Positions 52,248-61,528 of a DNA stretch of 64,000 nucleotides are shown piece by piece (position 1 is the first letter of the stretch; each line of letters opens with the position of its first letter). The position numbers were made by a program, and so were the translations under genes. The notes below the pieces were generated by a model. The model did not search any database, had not been told where the DNA came from, and worked only from the letters and a program-made list of their open reading frames with translations. The DNA is from Escherichia sp. ESNIH1 (GTDB taxonomy: Bacteria; Pseudomonadota; Gammaproteobacteria; Enterobacterales; Enterobacteriaceae): the NCBI GenBank assembly GCA_002918705.1, contig PQKR01000002.1, forward strand, positions 1 to 64,000, written 5' to 3'.

Positions 52248-52889
52248 ATGCAAACAGTTAAACCGTACGCTGGCGCGCTGGTTTTCGCGTTTTTATCGCT
52301 CCCGGCGCAGGCCCATCCCCATAGCTTTATTCGTCTGCAAACCGAGCCGGTGGTCGAGGGAGGGCAGCTCGTTGCCCTCGATATGCGCTGGACGATGGAT
52401 GAGATCACCTCTGCCGATCTGCTCTACGACGCCGGTGAAGCCAAACCGGAGTCGCCGGTTTGGAAAAAGCTGGCGGCGGAGGTGATGGCCAACGTGCTGG
52501 GGCAGCACTACTTCACCGAGATCTGGCATAACGGACAGCGGGTAAAGTTTCTCAATCGACCCACCCACTACGGTATGTCGCGGGTCGATCACCAGGCGGT
52601 GCTGACCTTTACCCTGCCGCTGGCCACGCCGCAGCCGCTGGCCGGGCAGCGCTACACCTTCTCCACCTTCGATCCCACCTACTATGTCGATATGACCTAC
52701 CAGGATAAGAGTGACGTTACGCTCTCCCCTGAGCTGCGAAAAAGGTGTCAAACCACCGTGCACACGCCAACGCCGGGAGAAGAGACCTTAGCCTTTGCCC
52801 AGTCGCTGGATAAAGAGGACGCCCCGCCGGAGGATATGGATCTCGGCAAACAGTTTGCCCAGACCGTGACCCTGGAGTGTAAAGAGTGA
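52248..52889 (+). CDS. DUF1007 family periplasmic protein
   Basis: This 213-residue protein has a signal peptide (ending LPAQAHPHS, with a possible metal-binding HPH at the mature N-terminus) and belongs to DUF1007. Members are often found next to NicO-type nickel/cobalt transporters, as here, and are likely periplasmic metal-handling partners. It has a good AAGGA ribosome site. Its stop overlaps the next start (TGATG), so the two are one operon. In E. coli K-12, yfhR occupies this site. Confidence 0.85.
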   Translation: MQTVKPYAGALVFAFLSLPAQAHPHSFIRLQTEPVVEGGQLVALDMRWTMDEITSADLLYDAGEAKPESPVWKKLAAEVMANVLGQHYFTEIWHNGQRVKFLNRPTHYGMSRVDHQAVLTFTLPLATPQPLAGQRYTFSTFDPTYYVDMTYQDKSDVTLSPELRKRCQTTVHTPTPGEETLAFAQSLDKEDAPPEDMDLGKQFAQTVTLECKE

Positions 52890-53860
52890 TGTTGAGTCTG
52901 GTGACAAGCAGGCCCCGCTGGCGTTCGTTCTGGCCGCTGGCCCTGCTGCTGCTCCTTGCGGTAGTCGGTGGGATAGCGCTGTGGCACGCCTGGCCAAAGA
53001 TTATGCTGGAGAGCGCGGGCTGGCAGCGGGCGGTCAATCAGCAGATGAGCGCCCTGTTAAAAGGCGTGGCGGCGGATCCGACCCGGGCGGGGGGAGCGCT
53101 GCTGCTGTTTAGCTTTCTCTATGGGGTGCTGCATGCCCTCGGGCCGGGCCACGGTAAAGTGGTGATAACGACCTGGCTTGCTACCCACCCCTCTAAGCTG
53201 AGGTCGAGCATTGGCCTGACCCTGGCCTCGTCGCTGCTACAGGGGCTGGTGGCCATTGTGCTGGTCGTGGTGGTGCTGACTCTGCTCCAGCTGCCCGCTC
53301 GTCAGCTGCATCTGAGCAGCTACTGGCTGGAGAAGGGGAGCTACGCCCTGGTCGGCGTGCTGGGGTTGCTGCTCTGCTGGCGGGCGCTGAAGAGGCTGCG
53401 TCTTCTCCTGCGCAGGCCGCAGTTTAGATCCTTTACGCCTCATCATGTGCATGATGCCCACTGCGGCTGCGGCCATCAGCACCTGCCCACGCCGGAGCAG
53501 CTGACGCGCAGCGATGACTGGCGCGCACGGCTGATGATTATTCTGTCGATGGGGATGCGGCCCTGCTCCGGGGCGATCATGGTTCTGCTGTTCAGTAAGG
53601 TGATCGGCGTATTTAGCTGGGGCATGGCGTCGGCAATGGCGATGGCGGCAGGCACCTCACTGACCATCTCGACCCTGGCCTTGCTGGTGCATAGCTTTCG
53701 ACAGCTGGCGTTTAGGCTGAGCGGCAATAAAACGCCGGTGCTGTGGCAGCAGGTGGGCTGGTTAACGCTGGCCCTGGCCGGAGGCGTGGTTTTGATAACG
53801 GCGGCGGCGGTGATGTGGCTGAGTGCGGTGCCGGTAGGAAGGGGATTGAGGCCATTTTAA
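52889..53860 (+). CDS. Nickel/cobalt transporter, NicO family
   Basis: This 323-residue membrane protein belongs to the NicO/RcnA-like family of nickel and cobalt transporters. It has about six hydrophobic segments, the motif HALGPGHGKVVITTWL in an early helix, a histidine/cysteine-rich loop (HHVHDAHCGCGHQH), and SMGMRPCSGAIMVL. The ATG at 52889 directly follows the DUF1007 stop; a GTG 3 nt upstream is also in frame. Whether it imports or exports the metal is not clear. Confidence 0.87.
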   Translation: MLSLVTSRPRWRSFWPLALLLLLAVVGGIALWHAWPKIMLESAGWQRAVNQQMSALLKGVAADPTRAGGALLLFSFLYGVLHALGPGHGKVVITTWLATHPSKLRSSIGLTLASSLLQGLVAIVLVVVVLTLLQLPARQLHLSSYWLEKGSYALVGVLGLLLCWRALKRLRLLLRRPQFRSFTPHHVHDAHCGCGHQHLPTPEQLTRSDDWRARLMIILSMGMRPCSGAIMVLLFSKVIGVFSWGMASAMAMAAGTSLTISTLALLVHSFRQLAFRLSGNKTPVLWQQVGWLTLALAGGVVLITAAAVMWLSAVPVGRGLRPF

Positions 53861-53863
53861 TTC

Positions 53864-53934
53864 GCCGGATGGCGCTACGCTTATCCGGCCTACGGGTACG
53901 ATGTAGGCCGGATAAGGTGAAACCGCCATCCGGC
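53864..53934. repeat. REP pair, E. coli-like type
   Basis: GCCGGATGGCG...TTATCCGGCCTAC is followed by an inverted copy GTAGGCCGGATAAGG...CCATCCGGC. This pair is closer to the E. coli REP consensus than the other four pairs in the window. It separates the NicO gene from the convergent suhB. Confidence 0.88.
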
Positions 53935-53945
53935 GTTAGCGATGC

Positions 53946-54749
53946 TTAACGCTTCAGCGCTTCGCTCAGTTCGTCACGCATATTCGCCAGCATGGCTCTA
54001 ACCACGCGCGGGTTACCAGCGACGATGTTACCACTCATCATGTAGTTGTGGTTACCGGTGAAGTCACACACCAGGCCACCCGCTTCACGTACCAGCAGCT
54101 CGCCTGCGGCGAAATCCCACGGCTTCAGGCCGATCTCAAAGAAACCGTCCACGCGGCCAGCGGCAACGTAGGCCAGATCCAGTGCGGCAGAGCCGGTGCG
54201 GCGGAAGTCAGCGCACTCGGTGAAGAGTTTACCGACAATGTTGACATAGGCTTTAGCGTGCTGTTTCGCCTTGAACGGGAAACCGGTCGCCAGAACGGTG
54301 CCATCCAGATCGCGAGCGATGCTGCCGCGCAGGCGGTAGCCGTTGAGCTGTGCGCCCTGGCCGCGAGTCGCGGTGAAGAGTTCGTTACGCATTGGATCGT
54401 AAACGACGGCAACTTCGGTACGGCCTTTAATGCGCACGGCGATAGAGACCGAGAAGTGTGGCAGGCGTTTAATAAAGTTGGTGGTGCCATCCAGTGGATC
54501 GATAACCCATTGTACATCCTGATCTGCGCCTGCATGTTCACCGGACTCTTCGGTGATAATGGTGTGTTGCGGGTAAGATTTGCGGATAGTGTCGATAATC
54601 ACGGCCTCGGCGGCTTTATCAACGTTGGTCACGAAATCATTGCTGCCTTTCTGATTAGTTTCTACAGCGTCTGGGGTTTCGTAGTGTTTGGCAATTACAT
54701 TACCCGCCTTGCGCGCTGCGCGCACGGCGATGGTCAGCATCGGATGCAT
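53946..54749 (-). CDS. suhB: Inositol-1-monophosphatase SuhB
   Basis: SuhB is an inositol monophosphatase and, apart from this activity, a part of the rRNA antitermination complex with Nus factors. The 267-residue protein has the metal-binding motif DPLDGTTNF and the second motif WDFAAGELLVREAGG. Length equals E. coli SuhB. A good promoter lies 45-72 nt upstream. It is divergent from trmJ. Confidence 0.98.
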   Translation of the reverse strand: MHPMLTIAVRAARKAGNVIAKHYETPDAVETNQKGSNDFVTNVDKAAEAVIIDTIRKSYPQHTIITEESGEHAGADQDVQWVIDPLDGTTNFIKRLPHFSVSIAVRIKGRTEVAVVYDPMRNELFTATRGQGAQLNGYRLRGSIARDLDGTVLATGFPFKAKQHAKAYVNIVGKLFTECADFRRTGSAALDLAYVAAGRVDGFFEIGLKPWDFAAGELLVREAGGLVCDFTGNHNYMMSGNIVAGNPRVVRAMLANMRDELSEALKR

Positions 54750-54792
54750 CGGTCTCTCTCACTGGATGTTAAAGAACGGGAAAACGGCGCAG

Positions 54793-54821
54793 AGTATAGC
54801 AGCGAGTTCGGAATATGTCTT
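54793..54821 (-). promoter_or_regulatory. Predicted suhB promoter
   Basis: On the - strand, -35 AAGACA (54816-54821) and -10 TATACT (54793-54798) are 17 bp apart in the suhB-trmJ spacer. Confidence 0.5.
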
Positions 54822-54867
54822 TGCTTTATGCTAATATGCGCGAATATTCTTAAGACGCTGAAAAACT

Positions 54868-55599
54868 ATGCTGCAAAATATACGAATCGTGCTGGTTGAA
54901 ACCTCTCACACCGGCAACATGGGCTCCGTTGCCCGCGCTATGAAAACAATGGGCTTAACGAATCTTTGGCTGGTCAACCCGCTGGTGAAGCCGGACTCTC
55001 AGGCCATCGCCCTGGCGGCCGGGGCCAGCGACGTTATCGGTAACGCGCAGATCGTCGATACGCTCGACGACGCGCTGGCCGGTTGTAGCCTGGTGGTCGG
55101 CACCAGCGCGCGCTCCCGTACGCTGCCGTGGCCGATGCTCGATCCGCGCGAGTGCGGGCTGAAGAGCGTAAGCGAAGGTCAGCACGCCCCGGTGGCGCTG
55201 GTCTTTGGCCGCGAGCGCGTGGGTTTGACCAACGAAGAGTTACAGAAGTGCCACTACCACGTTGCCATTGCCGCGAACCCGGAGTACAGCTCGCTGAACC
55301 TGGCGATGGCGGTACAGGTTATCGCCTATGAAGTGCGCATGGCCTGGCTGGCGTCGCAGGAAGAGGGCGCTGAGCCAGCAGCGGAAGAGACGGCCTACCC
55401 GCTGGTGGACGATCTGGAGCGCTTCTACGGCCACCTTGAGCAGACCCTGCTGGCAACTGGCTTTATCCGCCCTGAACATCCGGGGCAGGTGATGAACAAG
55501 CTGCGCCGACTCTTTACCCGCGCGCGACCGGAGAGCCAGGAGCTGAACATCCTGCGCGGAATTCTGGCGTCGATTGAGCAGAAGAATAAAGAGCAATAG
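54868..55599 (+). CDS. trmJ: tRNA (cytidine/uridine-32-2'-O)-methyltransferase TrmJ
   Basis: TrmJ methylates the ribose of C32 or U32 in several tRNAs. The 243-residue protein is a SPOUT-class enzyme: [21 protein letters not shown] at the start, [16 protein letters not shown], and [15 protein letters not shown] form the knotted SAM site. Length is close to E. coli TrmJ (246). It precedes the isc operon, as in E. coli, with a REP pair between. Confidence 0.97.
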   Translation: MLQNIRIVLVETSHTGNMGSVARAMKTMGLTNLWLVNPLVKPDSQAIALAAGASDVIGNAQIVDTLDDALAGCSLVVGTSARSRTLPWPMLDPRECGLKSVSEGQHAPVALVFGRERVGLTNEELQKCHYHVAIAANPEYSSLNLAMAVQVIAYEVRMAWLASQEEGAEPAAEETAYPLVDDLERFYGHLEQTLLATGFIRPEHPGQVMNKLRRLFTRARPESQELNILRGILASIEQKNKEQ

Positions 55600-55608
55600 C
55601 GTCTATTT

Positions 55609-55675
55609 GCCCGGCGGCGCTTCGCTGGCACGGGCCTACGGTTTTGTAGGCCGGGTAAGTGCAGCGCCACCCGGC
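55609..55675. repeat. REP pair (BIME-like)
   Basis: GCCCGGCGGCGC...GGGCCTAC is followed by an inverted copy GTAGGCCGGGTAAG...CACCCGGC in the trmJ-iscR spacer. Confidence 0.85.
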
Positions 55676-55701
55676 GTGAAGGAAACGGCACTAACAGCCA
55701 A

Positions 55702-55726
55702 ATACCTGACTAAAACAGTCAAGTAA
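55702..55726. promoter_or_regulatory. IscR type-1 site A
   Basis: This 25-bp site with core CCTGACTAAAACAGTCAAG fits the [2Fe-2S]-IscR (type 1) consensus at 24 of 25 positions. Holo-IscR bound here represses iscR when iron-sulfur clusters are plentiful. Confidence 0.88.
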
Positions 55727-55751
55727 ATAGTTGACCAATTTAGTCGGGAAT
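55727..55751. promoter_or_regulatory. IscR type-1 site B
   Basis: This 25-bp site, with core GTTGACCAATTTAGTCGGG, abuts site A and fits the type-1 consensus at 23 of 25 positions. It includes a TTGACC that could act as a -35 element. Confidence 0.82.
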
Positions 55752-55871
55752 GTCACACTTGCGCCTGCTATGTAACAGACCATCTATATACCTGTTTTTA
55801 TAACTACGTTTTATAACTATCTATATATAACGACAACCCCGGGCAGGGGCGAGTTTGAGGTTAAGTAAGAC

Positions 55872-56363
55872 ATGAGACTGACATCTAAAGGGCGTTATGC
55901 CGTTACTGCAATGCTGGACGTTGCGCTCAACTCTGAATCGGGCCCGGTTCCGTTGGCTGATATCTCCGAGCGTCAGGGTATCTCCCTCTCCTATCTGGAG
56001 CAGCTCTTCTCCCGCCTGCGTAAAAATGGCCTGGTTGCCAGCGTACGCGGTCCGGGCGGCGGTTATCTGTTAGGTAAAGATGCCAACAGCATCGCCGTTG
56101 GTGAAGTGATCAGCGCCGTTGATGAATCGGTAGACGCGACCCGCTGTCAGGGTAAAGGCGGCTGCCAGGGTGGCGATAAGTGCCTGACCCACGCGCTGTG
56201 GCGCGACCTGAGCGATCGTCTCACCGGCTTCCTGAACAATATCACCCTTGGTGAACTGGTTAATAACCAGGAAGTGATGGACGTATCCGATCGCCAGCAC
56301 AGCCAGGAAACACAGCGCACGACCCGCGCGCAGGACGCCATTGACGTTAAACTGCGCGCCTGA
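55872..56363 (+). CDS. iscR: Fe-S cluster assembly transcriptional regulator IscR
   Basis: IscR is an Rrf2-family regulator that represses the isc operon in its [2Fe-2S] form and acts on other genes also without the cluster. The 163-residue protein has a winged helix ([23 protein letters not shown]) and the cluster ligands C92, C98, C104 with H107. Length is close to E. coli IscR (162). It is the first gene of the complete isc operon. Confidence 0.99.
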   Translation: MRLTSKGRYAVTAMLDVALNSESGPVPLADISERQGISLSYLEQLFSRLRKNGLVASVRGPGGGYLLGKDANSIAVGEVISAVDESVDATRCQGKGGCQGGDKCLTHALWRDLSDRLTGFLNNITLGELVNNQEVMDVSDRQHSQETQRTTRAQDAIDVKLRA

Positions 56364-56411
56364 TTTATCCGTTCATACGGGTAACACACTATAAAAAAGT
56401 TTTATGAATTA

Positions 56412-56489
56412 GGCCGGGGCGTCAAGCCCCGTCATGTCGGCCGTACATCCAGCCGTCTGCCTGGTTCCTTGCATTGAAGCGATGTACGG
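56412..56489 (+). promoter_or_regulatory. Structured iscR-iscS spacer
   Basis: Two hairpins can form in the message: CGGGGC-GTCAA-GCCCCG (56415-56431) and a 9-bp stem CCGTACATC (56441-56449) with GATGTACGG (56481-56489). The second stem ends in the iscS ribosome site (GGAG at 56488-56491). In E. coli the sRNA RyhB pairs near the iscS start and a structure here protects the iscR part of the message; this is a likely equivalent. Confidence 0.6.
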
Positions 56490-56502
56490 AGTTTATAGAG
56501 CA

Positions 56503-57717
56503 ATGAAATTACCGATCTATCTCGACTACTCCGCAACCACGCCGGTGGATCCGCGTGTTGCCGAGAAAATGATGCAGTGTCTGACCCTGGACGGAAACTT
56601 TGGTAACCCAGCTTCCCGTTCACACCGTTTTGGCTGGCATGCTGAAGAGGCGGTAGATATCGCCCGTAATCAGATTGCCGAGCTGGTTGGCGCTGACCCG
56701 CGTGAAATTGTTTTCACCTCCGGTGCAACCGAATCTGACAACCTGGCGATCAAGGGTGCTGCTAATTTCTATCAGAAAAAAGGCAAGCACATCATCACCA
56801 GCAAAACCGAACACAAAGCCGTGCTGGATACCTGCCGTCAGCTGGAGCGTGAAGGGTTTGAAGTGACCTATCTCGCGCCGCAGAGCAACGGCATTATTGA
56901 CCTGAAAGAGCTGGAAGCCGCTATGCGCGACGACACCATTCTGGTCTCCATCATGCACGTGAACAACGAAATCGGCGTTGTACAGGATATCGCGACCATC
57001 GGCGAACTCTGCCGTGCGCGCGGCATCATCTACCACGTTGATGCGACCCAGAGCGTGGGCAAACTGCCTATCGATCTGAGCCAGCTGAAAGTCGATCTGA
57101 TGTCCTTCTCCGGCCACAAAATCTATGGCCCGAAAGGCATTGGTGCGCTGTACGTGCGTCGTAAGCCGCGTATCCGCATCGAAGCGCAGATGCACGGCGG
57201 CGGTCACGAGCGCGGCATGCGTTCCGGTACCCTGCCTGTACACCAGATCGTCGGCATGGGCGAAGCCTACCGCATCGCCAAAGAAGAGATGGAAACCGAG
57301 ATGGCGCGCCTGCGCACGCTGCGTAACCGTCTGTGGGACGGCGTGAAAGATATGGAAGAGGTGTATCTGAACGGCGATCTTGAGCAGGGCGCACCGAACA
57401 TCCTCAACGTCAGCTTTAACTACGTTGAAGGCGAGTCGCTGATCATGGCTCTGAAAGATCTCGCGGTCTCTTCCGGTTCCGCCTGTACCTCTGCAAGCCT
57501 CGAGCCATCCTACGTGCTGCGCGCGCTGGGCATGACCGACGAGCTGGCACATAGCTCTATTCGTTTCTCTTTAGGTCGTTTCACTACCGAAGAAGAGATT
57601 GACTACACCATCAATCTGGTTCGCAACTCCATCGGCCGTCTGCGCGACCTCTCTCCGCTGTGGGAGATGTTCAAACAGGGCGTGGATCTGAACAGCATTG
57701 AATGGTCTCATCATTAA
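56503..57717 (+). CDS. iscS: Cysteine desulfurase IscS
   Basis: IscS takes sulfur from L-cysteine as a persulfide and hands it to IscU, to tRNA thiolation enzymes and to others. The 404-residue PLP enzyme has the PLP lysine K206 ([10 protein letters not shown]) and the active cysteine C328 on the mobile loop SGSACTS. The ATG at 56503 ([16 protein letters not shown]) gives the E. coli length; the open frame upstream runs through the structured spacer and is not used. Confidence 0.99.
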   Translation: MKLPIYLDYSATTPVDPRVAEKMMQCLTLDGNFGNPASRSHRFGWHAEEAVDIARNQIAELVGADPREIVFTSGATESDNLAIKGAANFYQKKGKHIITSKTEHKAVLDTCRQLEREGFEVTYLAPQSNGIIDLKELEAAMRDDTILVSIMHVNNEIGVVQDIATIGELCRARGIIYHVDATQSVGKLPIDLSQLKVDLMSFSGHKIYGPKGIGALYVRRKPRIRIEAQMHGGGHERGMRSGTLPVHQIVGMGEAYRIAKEEMETEMARLRTLRNRLWDGVKDMEEVYLNGDLEQGAPNILNVSFNYVEGESLIMALKDLAVSSGSACTSASLEPSYVLRALGMTDELAHSSIRFSLGRFTTEEEIDYTINLVRNSIGRLRDLSPLWEMFKQGVDLNSIEWSHH

Positions 57718-57744
57718 TCGGTAGCGGCATCAGGAGAATTTAAA

Positions 57745-58131
57745 ATGGCTTATAGCGAAAAAGTAATCGATCACTACGAAAACCCGCGCAACGTTGGCTC
57801 CTTCGACAACAGCGATGCAAGCGTTGGCAGCGGCATGGTGGGTGCACCGGCCTGTGGCGACGTCATGAAGCTGCAGATCAAAGTCAACAACGACGGCATC
57901 ATCGAAGACGCGCGTTTTAAAACCTACGGCTGCGGCTCGGCGATCGCCTCCAGCTCCCTCGTTACCGAGTGGGTGAAAGGTAAATCTCTGGACGAAGCCC
58001 AGGCGATTAAAAACACCGACATCGCCGATGAGCTGGAGTTGCCGCCGGTTAAGATCCACTGTTCTATCCTGGCGGAAGATGCAATCAAAGCTGCGATTGC
58101 GGACTACAAAAGCAAACGTGACGCGAAATAA
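57745..58131 (+). CDS. iscU: Fe-S cluster scaffold IscU
   Basis: IscU is the scaffold on which [2Fe-2S] and [4Fe-4S] clusters are built. The 128-residue protein has ligand cysteines C37, C63 and C106, and the HscA-binding motif LPPVK (99-103). It lies 27 nt after iscS. Confidence 0.99.
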   Translation: MAYSEKVIDHYENPRNVGSFDNSDASVGSGMVGAPACGDVMKLQIKVNNDGIIEDARFKTYGCGSAIASSSLVTEWVKGKSLDEAQAIKNTDIADELELPPVKIHCSILAEDAIKAAIADYKSKRDAK

Positions 58132-58146
58132 CGAGCAGAGGTTTGT

Positions 58147-58470
58147 ATGTCGATTACCCTTAGCGACAGTGCTGCCGCGCGAGTAAATAGCTTCCTGGCC
58201 AACCGGGGTAAAGGGTTTGGCCTGCGCCTGGGGGTGAGAACCTCCGGCTGTTCGGGTATGGCCTACGTGCTGGAGTTTGTTGACGAGCCTGCGGCAGAAG
58301 ATACCGTGTTCGAAGACAAAGGCGTTAAGGTCGTGGTCGATGGCAAAAGCCTGCAGTTCCTGAACGGCACTCAGCTGGACTTCGTAAAAGAGGGCCTCAA
58401 CGAAGGGTTTAAGTTTACCAACCCGAACGTTAAAGATGAGTGCGGCTGCGGCGAAAGCTTCCACGTTTAA
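58147..58470 (+). CDS. iscA: Iron-sulfur carrier protein IscA
   Basis: IscA is an A-type carrier that passes clusters (or iron) to apo-proteins. The 107-residue protein has the three ligand cysteines C35, C99 and C101 (CGCGESF at the C-terminus). It is followed by a hairpin before hscB. Confidence 0.99.
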   Translation: MSITLSDSAAARVNSFLANRGKGFGLRLGVRTSGCSGMAYVLEFVDEPAAEDTVFEDKGVKVVVDGKSLQFLNGTQLDFVKEGLNEGFKFTNPNVKDECGCGESFHV

Positions 58471-58487
58471 CCGCGCCTGAACGACTC

Positions 58488-58519
58488 AACCCCACTGCTC
58501 TGCGGTGGGGTTTGCTTTA
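58488..58519 (+). terminator. Attenuator-like hairpin between iscA and hscB
   Basis: An 8-bp stem (AACCCCAC / GTGGGGTT) with additional inner pairs is followed by TTTGCTTT. It looks like a weak terminator that could lower expression of hscB-hscA-fdx-iscX relative to the genes before it. Confidence 0.55.
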
Positions 58520-58542
58520 ACCCGCCTAACCCCGAGACTGTT

Positions 58543-59058
58543 ATGGATTACTTTACCCTCTTTGGGTTGCCCGCCAGCTATCATCTGGATACCCAGGCGC
58601 TGGCTACCCGCTTTCAGGATCTGCAACGTCAATACCACCCTGACCGGTTTGCCAGCGGCACCTCCGCTGAGCAGCTTGCCGCCGTCCAACACTCTGCGAC
58701 CATCAACCAGGCCTGGCAGACGCTGCGCCATCCGCTGCTGCGCGCCGAGTATCTGCTCTCCCTGCACGGCTTCGACCTCGCCAGCGAACAGCATACCGTC
58801 CGCGACACTGCCTTTCTGATGGAGCAGCTTGAGCTGCGCGAAGAGCTGGATGAGATTGAGCAGGCCCGCGATACCGATCGGCTGGAAGCATTCCTGAAGC
58901 GCGTTGCGGTGATGTATACCTCGCGCCACCAGACTATGGTCGAGCAGCTTGATGGCGAGTCGTGGAGCGACGCCGCAGAGACGGTGCGTAAACTTCGTTT
59001 TCTCGATAAACTACGCAGCACAGCAGAACAACTCGAAGAAAAGCTGCTCGATTTTTAA
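58543..59058 (+). CDS. hscB: Co-chaperone HscB
   Basis: HscB is the J-type partner of HscA and brings IscU to it. The 171-residue protein has an N-terminal J domain with HPD (32-34) and a C-terminal three-helix IscU-binding domain. Confidence 0.98.
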   Translation: MDYFTLFGLPASYHLDTQALATRFQDLQRQYHPDRFASGTSAEQLAAVQHSATINQAWQTLRHPLLRAEYLLSLHGFDLASEQHTVRDTAFLMEQLELREELDEIEQARDTDRLEAFLKRVAVMYTSRHQTMVEQLDGESWSDAAETVRKLRFLDKLRSTAEQLEEKLLDF

Positions 59059-59073
59059 ATTTCGGAAGCAAAC

Positions 59074-60924
59074 ATGGCCTTATTACAAATTAGTGAGCCG
59101 GGCATGAGTGCCGCGCCGCACCAGCGTCGTCTGGCGGCGGGCATTGATCTGGGTACAACACACTCCCTGGTGGCTACCGTGCGTAGCGGCCAGGCACAAA
59201 CGCTGCCGGACAGCGACGGGCGTCATCTGTTGCCGTCCGTGGTGCACTATCAGCCGCAGGGCCACCGGGTGGGCTTTGAGGCGCGTAGCAATGCGGTCAA
59301 CGATCCGGCGAACACCATCAGCTCGGTCAAACGCATGATGGGCCGCTCGCTGGCCGACATCCAGGCGCGCTACCCGCATCTGCCGTATCAGCTGCAGGCG
59401 AGCGAAAACGGCCTGCCGATGATCGCCACCGCGGCAGGCCTGCTGAACCCGGTACGCATCTCTGCCGATATCCTCAAGGCGCTGGCCGCTCGCGCTACTG
59501 AAGCGCTGGCGGGCGAGCTGGACGGCGTGGTCATCACCGTCCCGGCCTACTTTGATGATGCCCAGCGTCAGGGCACCAAAGACGCCGCCCGACTGGCGGG
59601 CCTGCATGTGCTGCGCCTGCTTAACGAGCCGACGGCGGCGGCGATCGCCTACGGCCTCGACTCCGGCAAAGAGGGCGTGATTGCGGTCTACGATCTCGGC
59701 GGCGGCACCTTTGATATCTCTATCCTGCGCCTGAGCCGCGGGGTATTTGAAGTCCTGGCCACCGGCGGCGACTCCGCGCTGGGCGGAGACGACTTCGACC
59801 ACCTGCTGGCGGATCGTATCCGCGAGCTGGCGGGCATTACCGACCGTGAAGATCCGCGCCTGCAGCGACAGCTGCTGGACGCTGCCATCGCCGCAAAAAT
59901 CGCCCTCAGCGATGCCGAAAGCGTCGACGTTGATGTGGCGGGCTGGCAGGGCAGCCTCACTCGCACCGAGTTCAACGATCTCATCTCCTCCCTGGTTAAA
60001 CGCACGCTGCTCTCCTGCCGCCGCGCGTTAAAAGATGCAGGCGTAGAGGCCGACGAGGTGCTGGAAGTGGTGATGGTGGGCGGCTCCACTCGCGTGCCGC
60101 TGGTGCGCGATCGCGTAGGCGAGTTCTTTGGCCGCCAGCCGCTGACCACCATCGATCCCGATAAGGTTGTTGCCATCGGCGCGGCCATCCAGGCCGATAT
60201 TCTGGTCGGCAACAAGCCGGACAGCGAAATGCTGCTGCTGGACGTTATCCCGCTGTCGCTGGGTCTGGAGACGATGGGCGGGCTGGTTGAGAAGGTGATC
60301 CCGCGCAACACCACCATACCGGTGGCGCGCGCCCAGGAGTTCACCACCTTTAAAGACGGCCAGACCGCCATGTCTATCCACGTGATGCAGGGCGAACGTG
60401 AGCTGGTCGCGGATTGTCGCTCGCTGGGTCGCTTTACCCTGCGCGGCATTCCGGCGCTGCCTGCCGGCGGGGCGCACATTCGCGTTACCTTCCAGGTAGA
60501 TGCCGACGGCCTGCTGAGCGTCACCGCGATGGAGAAATCCACCGGCGTGGCCGCCTCCATTCAGGTCAAGCCCTCCTACGGGCTGACCGACGGCGAAATC
60601 GCCACCATGATCCAGGATTCCATGAGCTTTGCTGGCGAAGACGTGAAAGCGCGAATGCTGGCGGAGCAGAAAGTGGAGGCCGCGCGCGTGCTGGAGAGTC
60701 TGCAAAGCGCGCTCGGCAGCGATGCCGCGCTGTTAAGCGCCGCAGAACGTCAGGTTATTGACGAGGCCGCTGCGCATCTGCGTGTAGCCGCCGAGGGCGA
60801 TGACGCTGACGCCATAGAGCAAGCCATTAAAAATATAGACAAACAAACCCAGGAGTTTGCCGCACGCCGCATGGACCAGTCGGTTCGTAAAGCGCTGAAG
60901 GGCCACTCTGTGGACGAGGTTTAA
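59074..60924 (+). CDS. hscA: Fe-S assembly chaperone HscA
   Basis: HscA is an Hsp70-type ATPase that helps release the cluster from IscU. The 616-residue protein has the Hsp70 marks [29 protein letters not shown] and [13 protein letters not shown], and a substrate-binding domain tuned to the IscU LPPVK motif. Length equals E. coli HscA. Confidence 0.99.
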   Translation: MALLQISEPGMSAAPHQRRLAAGIDLGTTHSLVATVRSGQAQTLPDSDGRHLLPSVVHYQPQGHRVGFEARSNAVNDPANTISSVKRMMGRSLADIQARYPHLPYQLQASENGLPMIATAAGLLNPVRISADILKALAARATEALAGELDGVVITVPAYFDDAQRQGTKDAARLAGLHVLRLLNEPTAAAIAYGLDSGKEGVIAVYDLGGGTFDISILRLSRGVFEVLATGGDSALGGDDFDHLLADRIRELAGITDREDPRLQRQLLDAAIAAKIALSDAESVDVDVAGWQGSLTRTEFNDLISSLVKRTLLSCRRALKDAGVEADEVLEVVMVGGSTRVPLVRDRVGEFFGRQPLTTIDPDKVVAIGAAIQADILVGNKPDSEMLLLDVIPLSLGLETMGGLVEKVIPRNTTIPVARAQEFTTFKDGQTAMSIHVMQGERELVADCRSLGRFTLRGIPALPAGGAHIRVTFQVDADGLLSVTAMEKSTGVAASIQVKPSYGLTDGEIATMIQDSMSFAGEDVKARMLAEQKVEAARVLESLQSALGSDAALLSAAERQVIDEAAAHLRVAAEGDDADAIEQAIKNIDKQTQEFAARRMDQSVRKALKGHSVDEV

Positions 60925-60925
60925 T

Positions 60926-61261
60926 ATGCCAAAGATTGTATTTTTGCCCCATCAGGATCTCTGTCCAGATGGCGCTGTCCTGGAAGCGAATGTCGGCGAG
61001 ACCATTCTTGACGTTGCCCTGCGTAACGGCATTGAGATTGAACACGCCTGCGAAAAATCCTGCGCCTGCACCACCTGTCACTGCGTTGTGCGTGAAGGCT
61101 TTGATTCGCTGGCGGAGAGCACCGAAGACGAAGACGACATGCTGGATAAAGCCTGGGGTCTGGAGCCAGAGAGCCGTCTGAGCTGTCAGGCACGCGTTAC
61201 CGACGAAGATCTGGTGGTTGAGATGCCGCGTTATACTATCAACCACGCGCGGGAGCATTGA
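60926..61261 (+). CDS. fdx: ISC system 2Fe-2S ferredoxin
   Basis: Fdx gives electrons for cluster assembly on IscU. The 111-residue protein has the adrenodoxin-type ligand set C42, C48, C51 and C87 ([13 protein letters not shown] and LSCQAR). It starts 1 nt after the hscA stop and is followed by iscX after 1 nt. Confidence 0.99.
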   Translation: MPKIVFLPHQDLCPDGAVLEANVGETILDVALRNGIEIEHACEKSCACTTCHCVVREGFDSLAESTEDEDDMLDKAWGLEPESRLSCQARVTDEDLVVEMPRYTINHAREH

Positions 61262-61262
61262 T

Positions 61263-61463
61263 ATGGGCCTGAAGTGGAGTGACAGCCGTGAAATCGGCGA
61301 GGCGCTGTATGACGCTTATCCGGATCTCGATCCGAAAACCGTGCGCTTTACCGATATGCACCAGTGGATTTGTGAACTGGACGACTTTGATGATGAACCA
61401 AACGCATCCAATGAAAAGATTCTGGAAGCGATTCTGTTAGTCTGGTTAGACGAAGCGTCATAA
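61263..61463 (+). CDS. iscX: Fe-S cluster assembly protein IscX
   Basis: IscX is a small acidic protein that binds IscS and iron and tunes the rate of cluster assembly. The 66-residue protein [20 protein letters not shown]... matches the family, with its many Asp and Glu residues. The ATG at 61263 was chosen because it follows the fdx stop and gives the known length. Confidence 0.97.
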   Translation: MGLKWSDSREIGEALYDAYPDLDPKTVRFTDMHQWICELDDFDDEPNASNEKILEAILLVWLDEAS

Positions 61464-61470
61464 TGCACAG

Positions 61471-61496
61471 CGGGCTGCCTTCGGGTAGCCCGTTTT
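61471..61496 (+). terminator. Terminator at the end of the isc operon
   Basis: A 9-bp stem (CGGGCTGCC / GGTAGCCCG, one G-T pair) with a TTCG tetraloop is followed by four T. It lies between iscX and pepB and may allow some read-through. Confidence 0.68.
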
Positions 61497-61528
61497 CACA
61501 TCGCAGGCTTGATCATAAGGACAGAACA

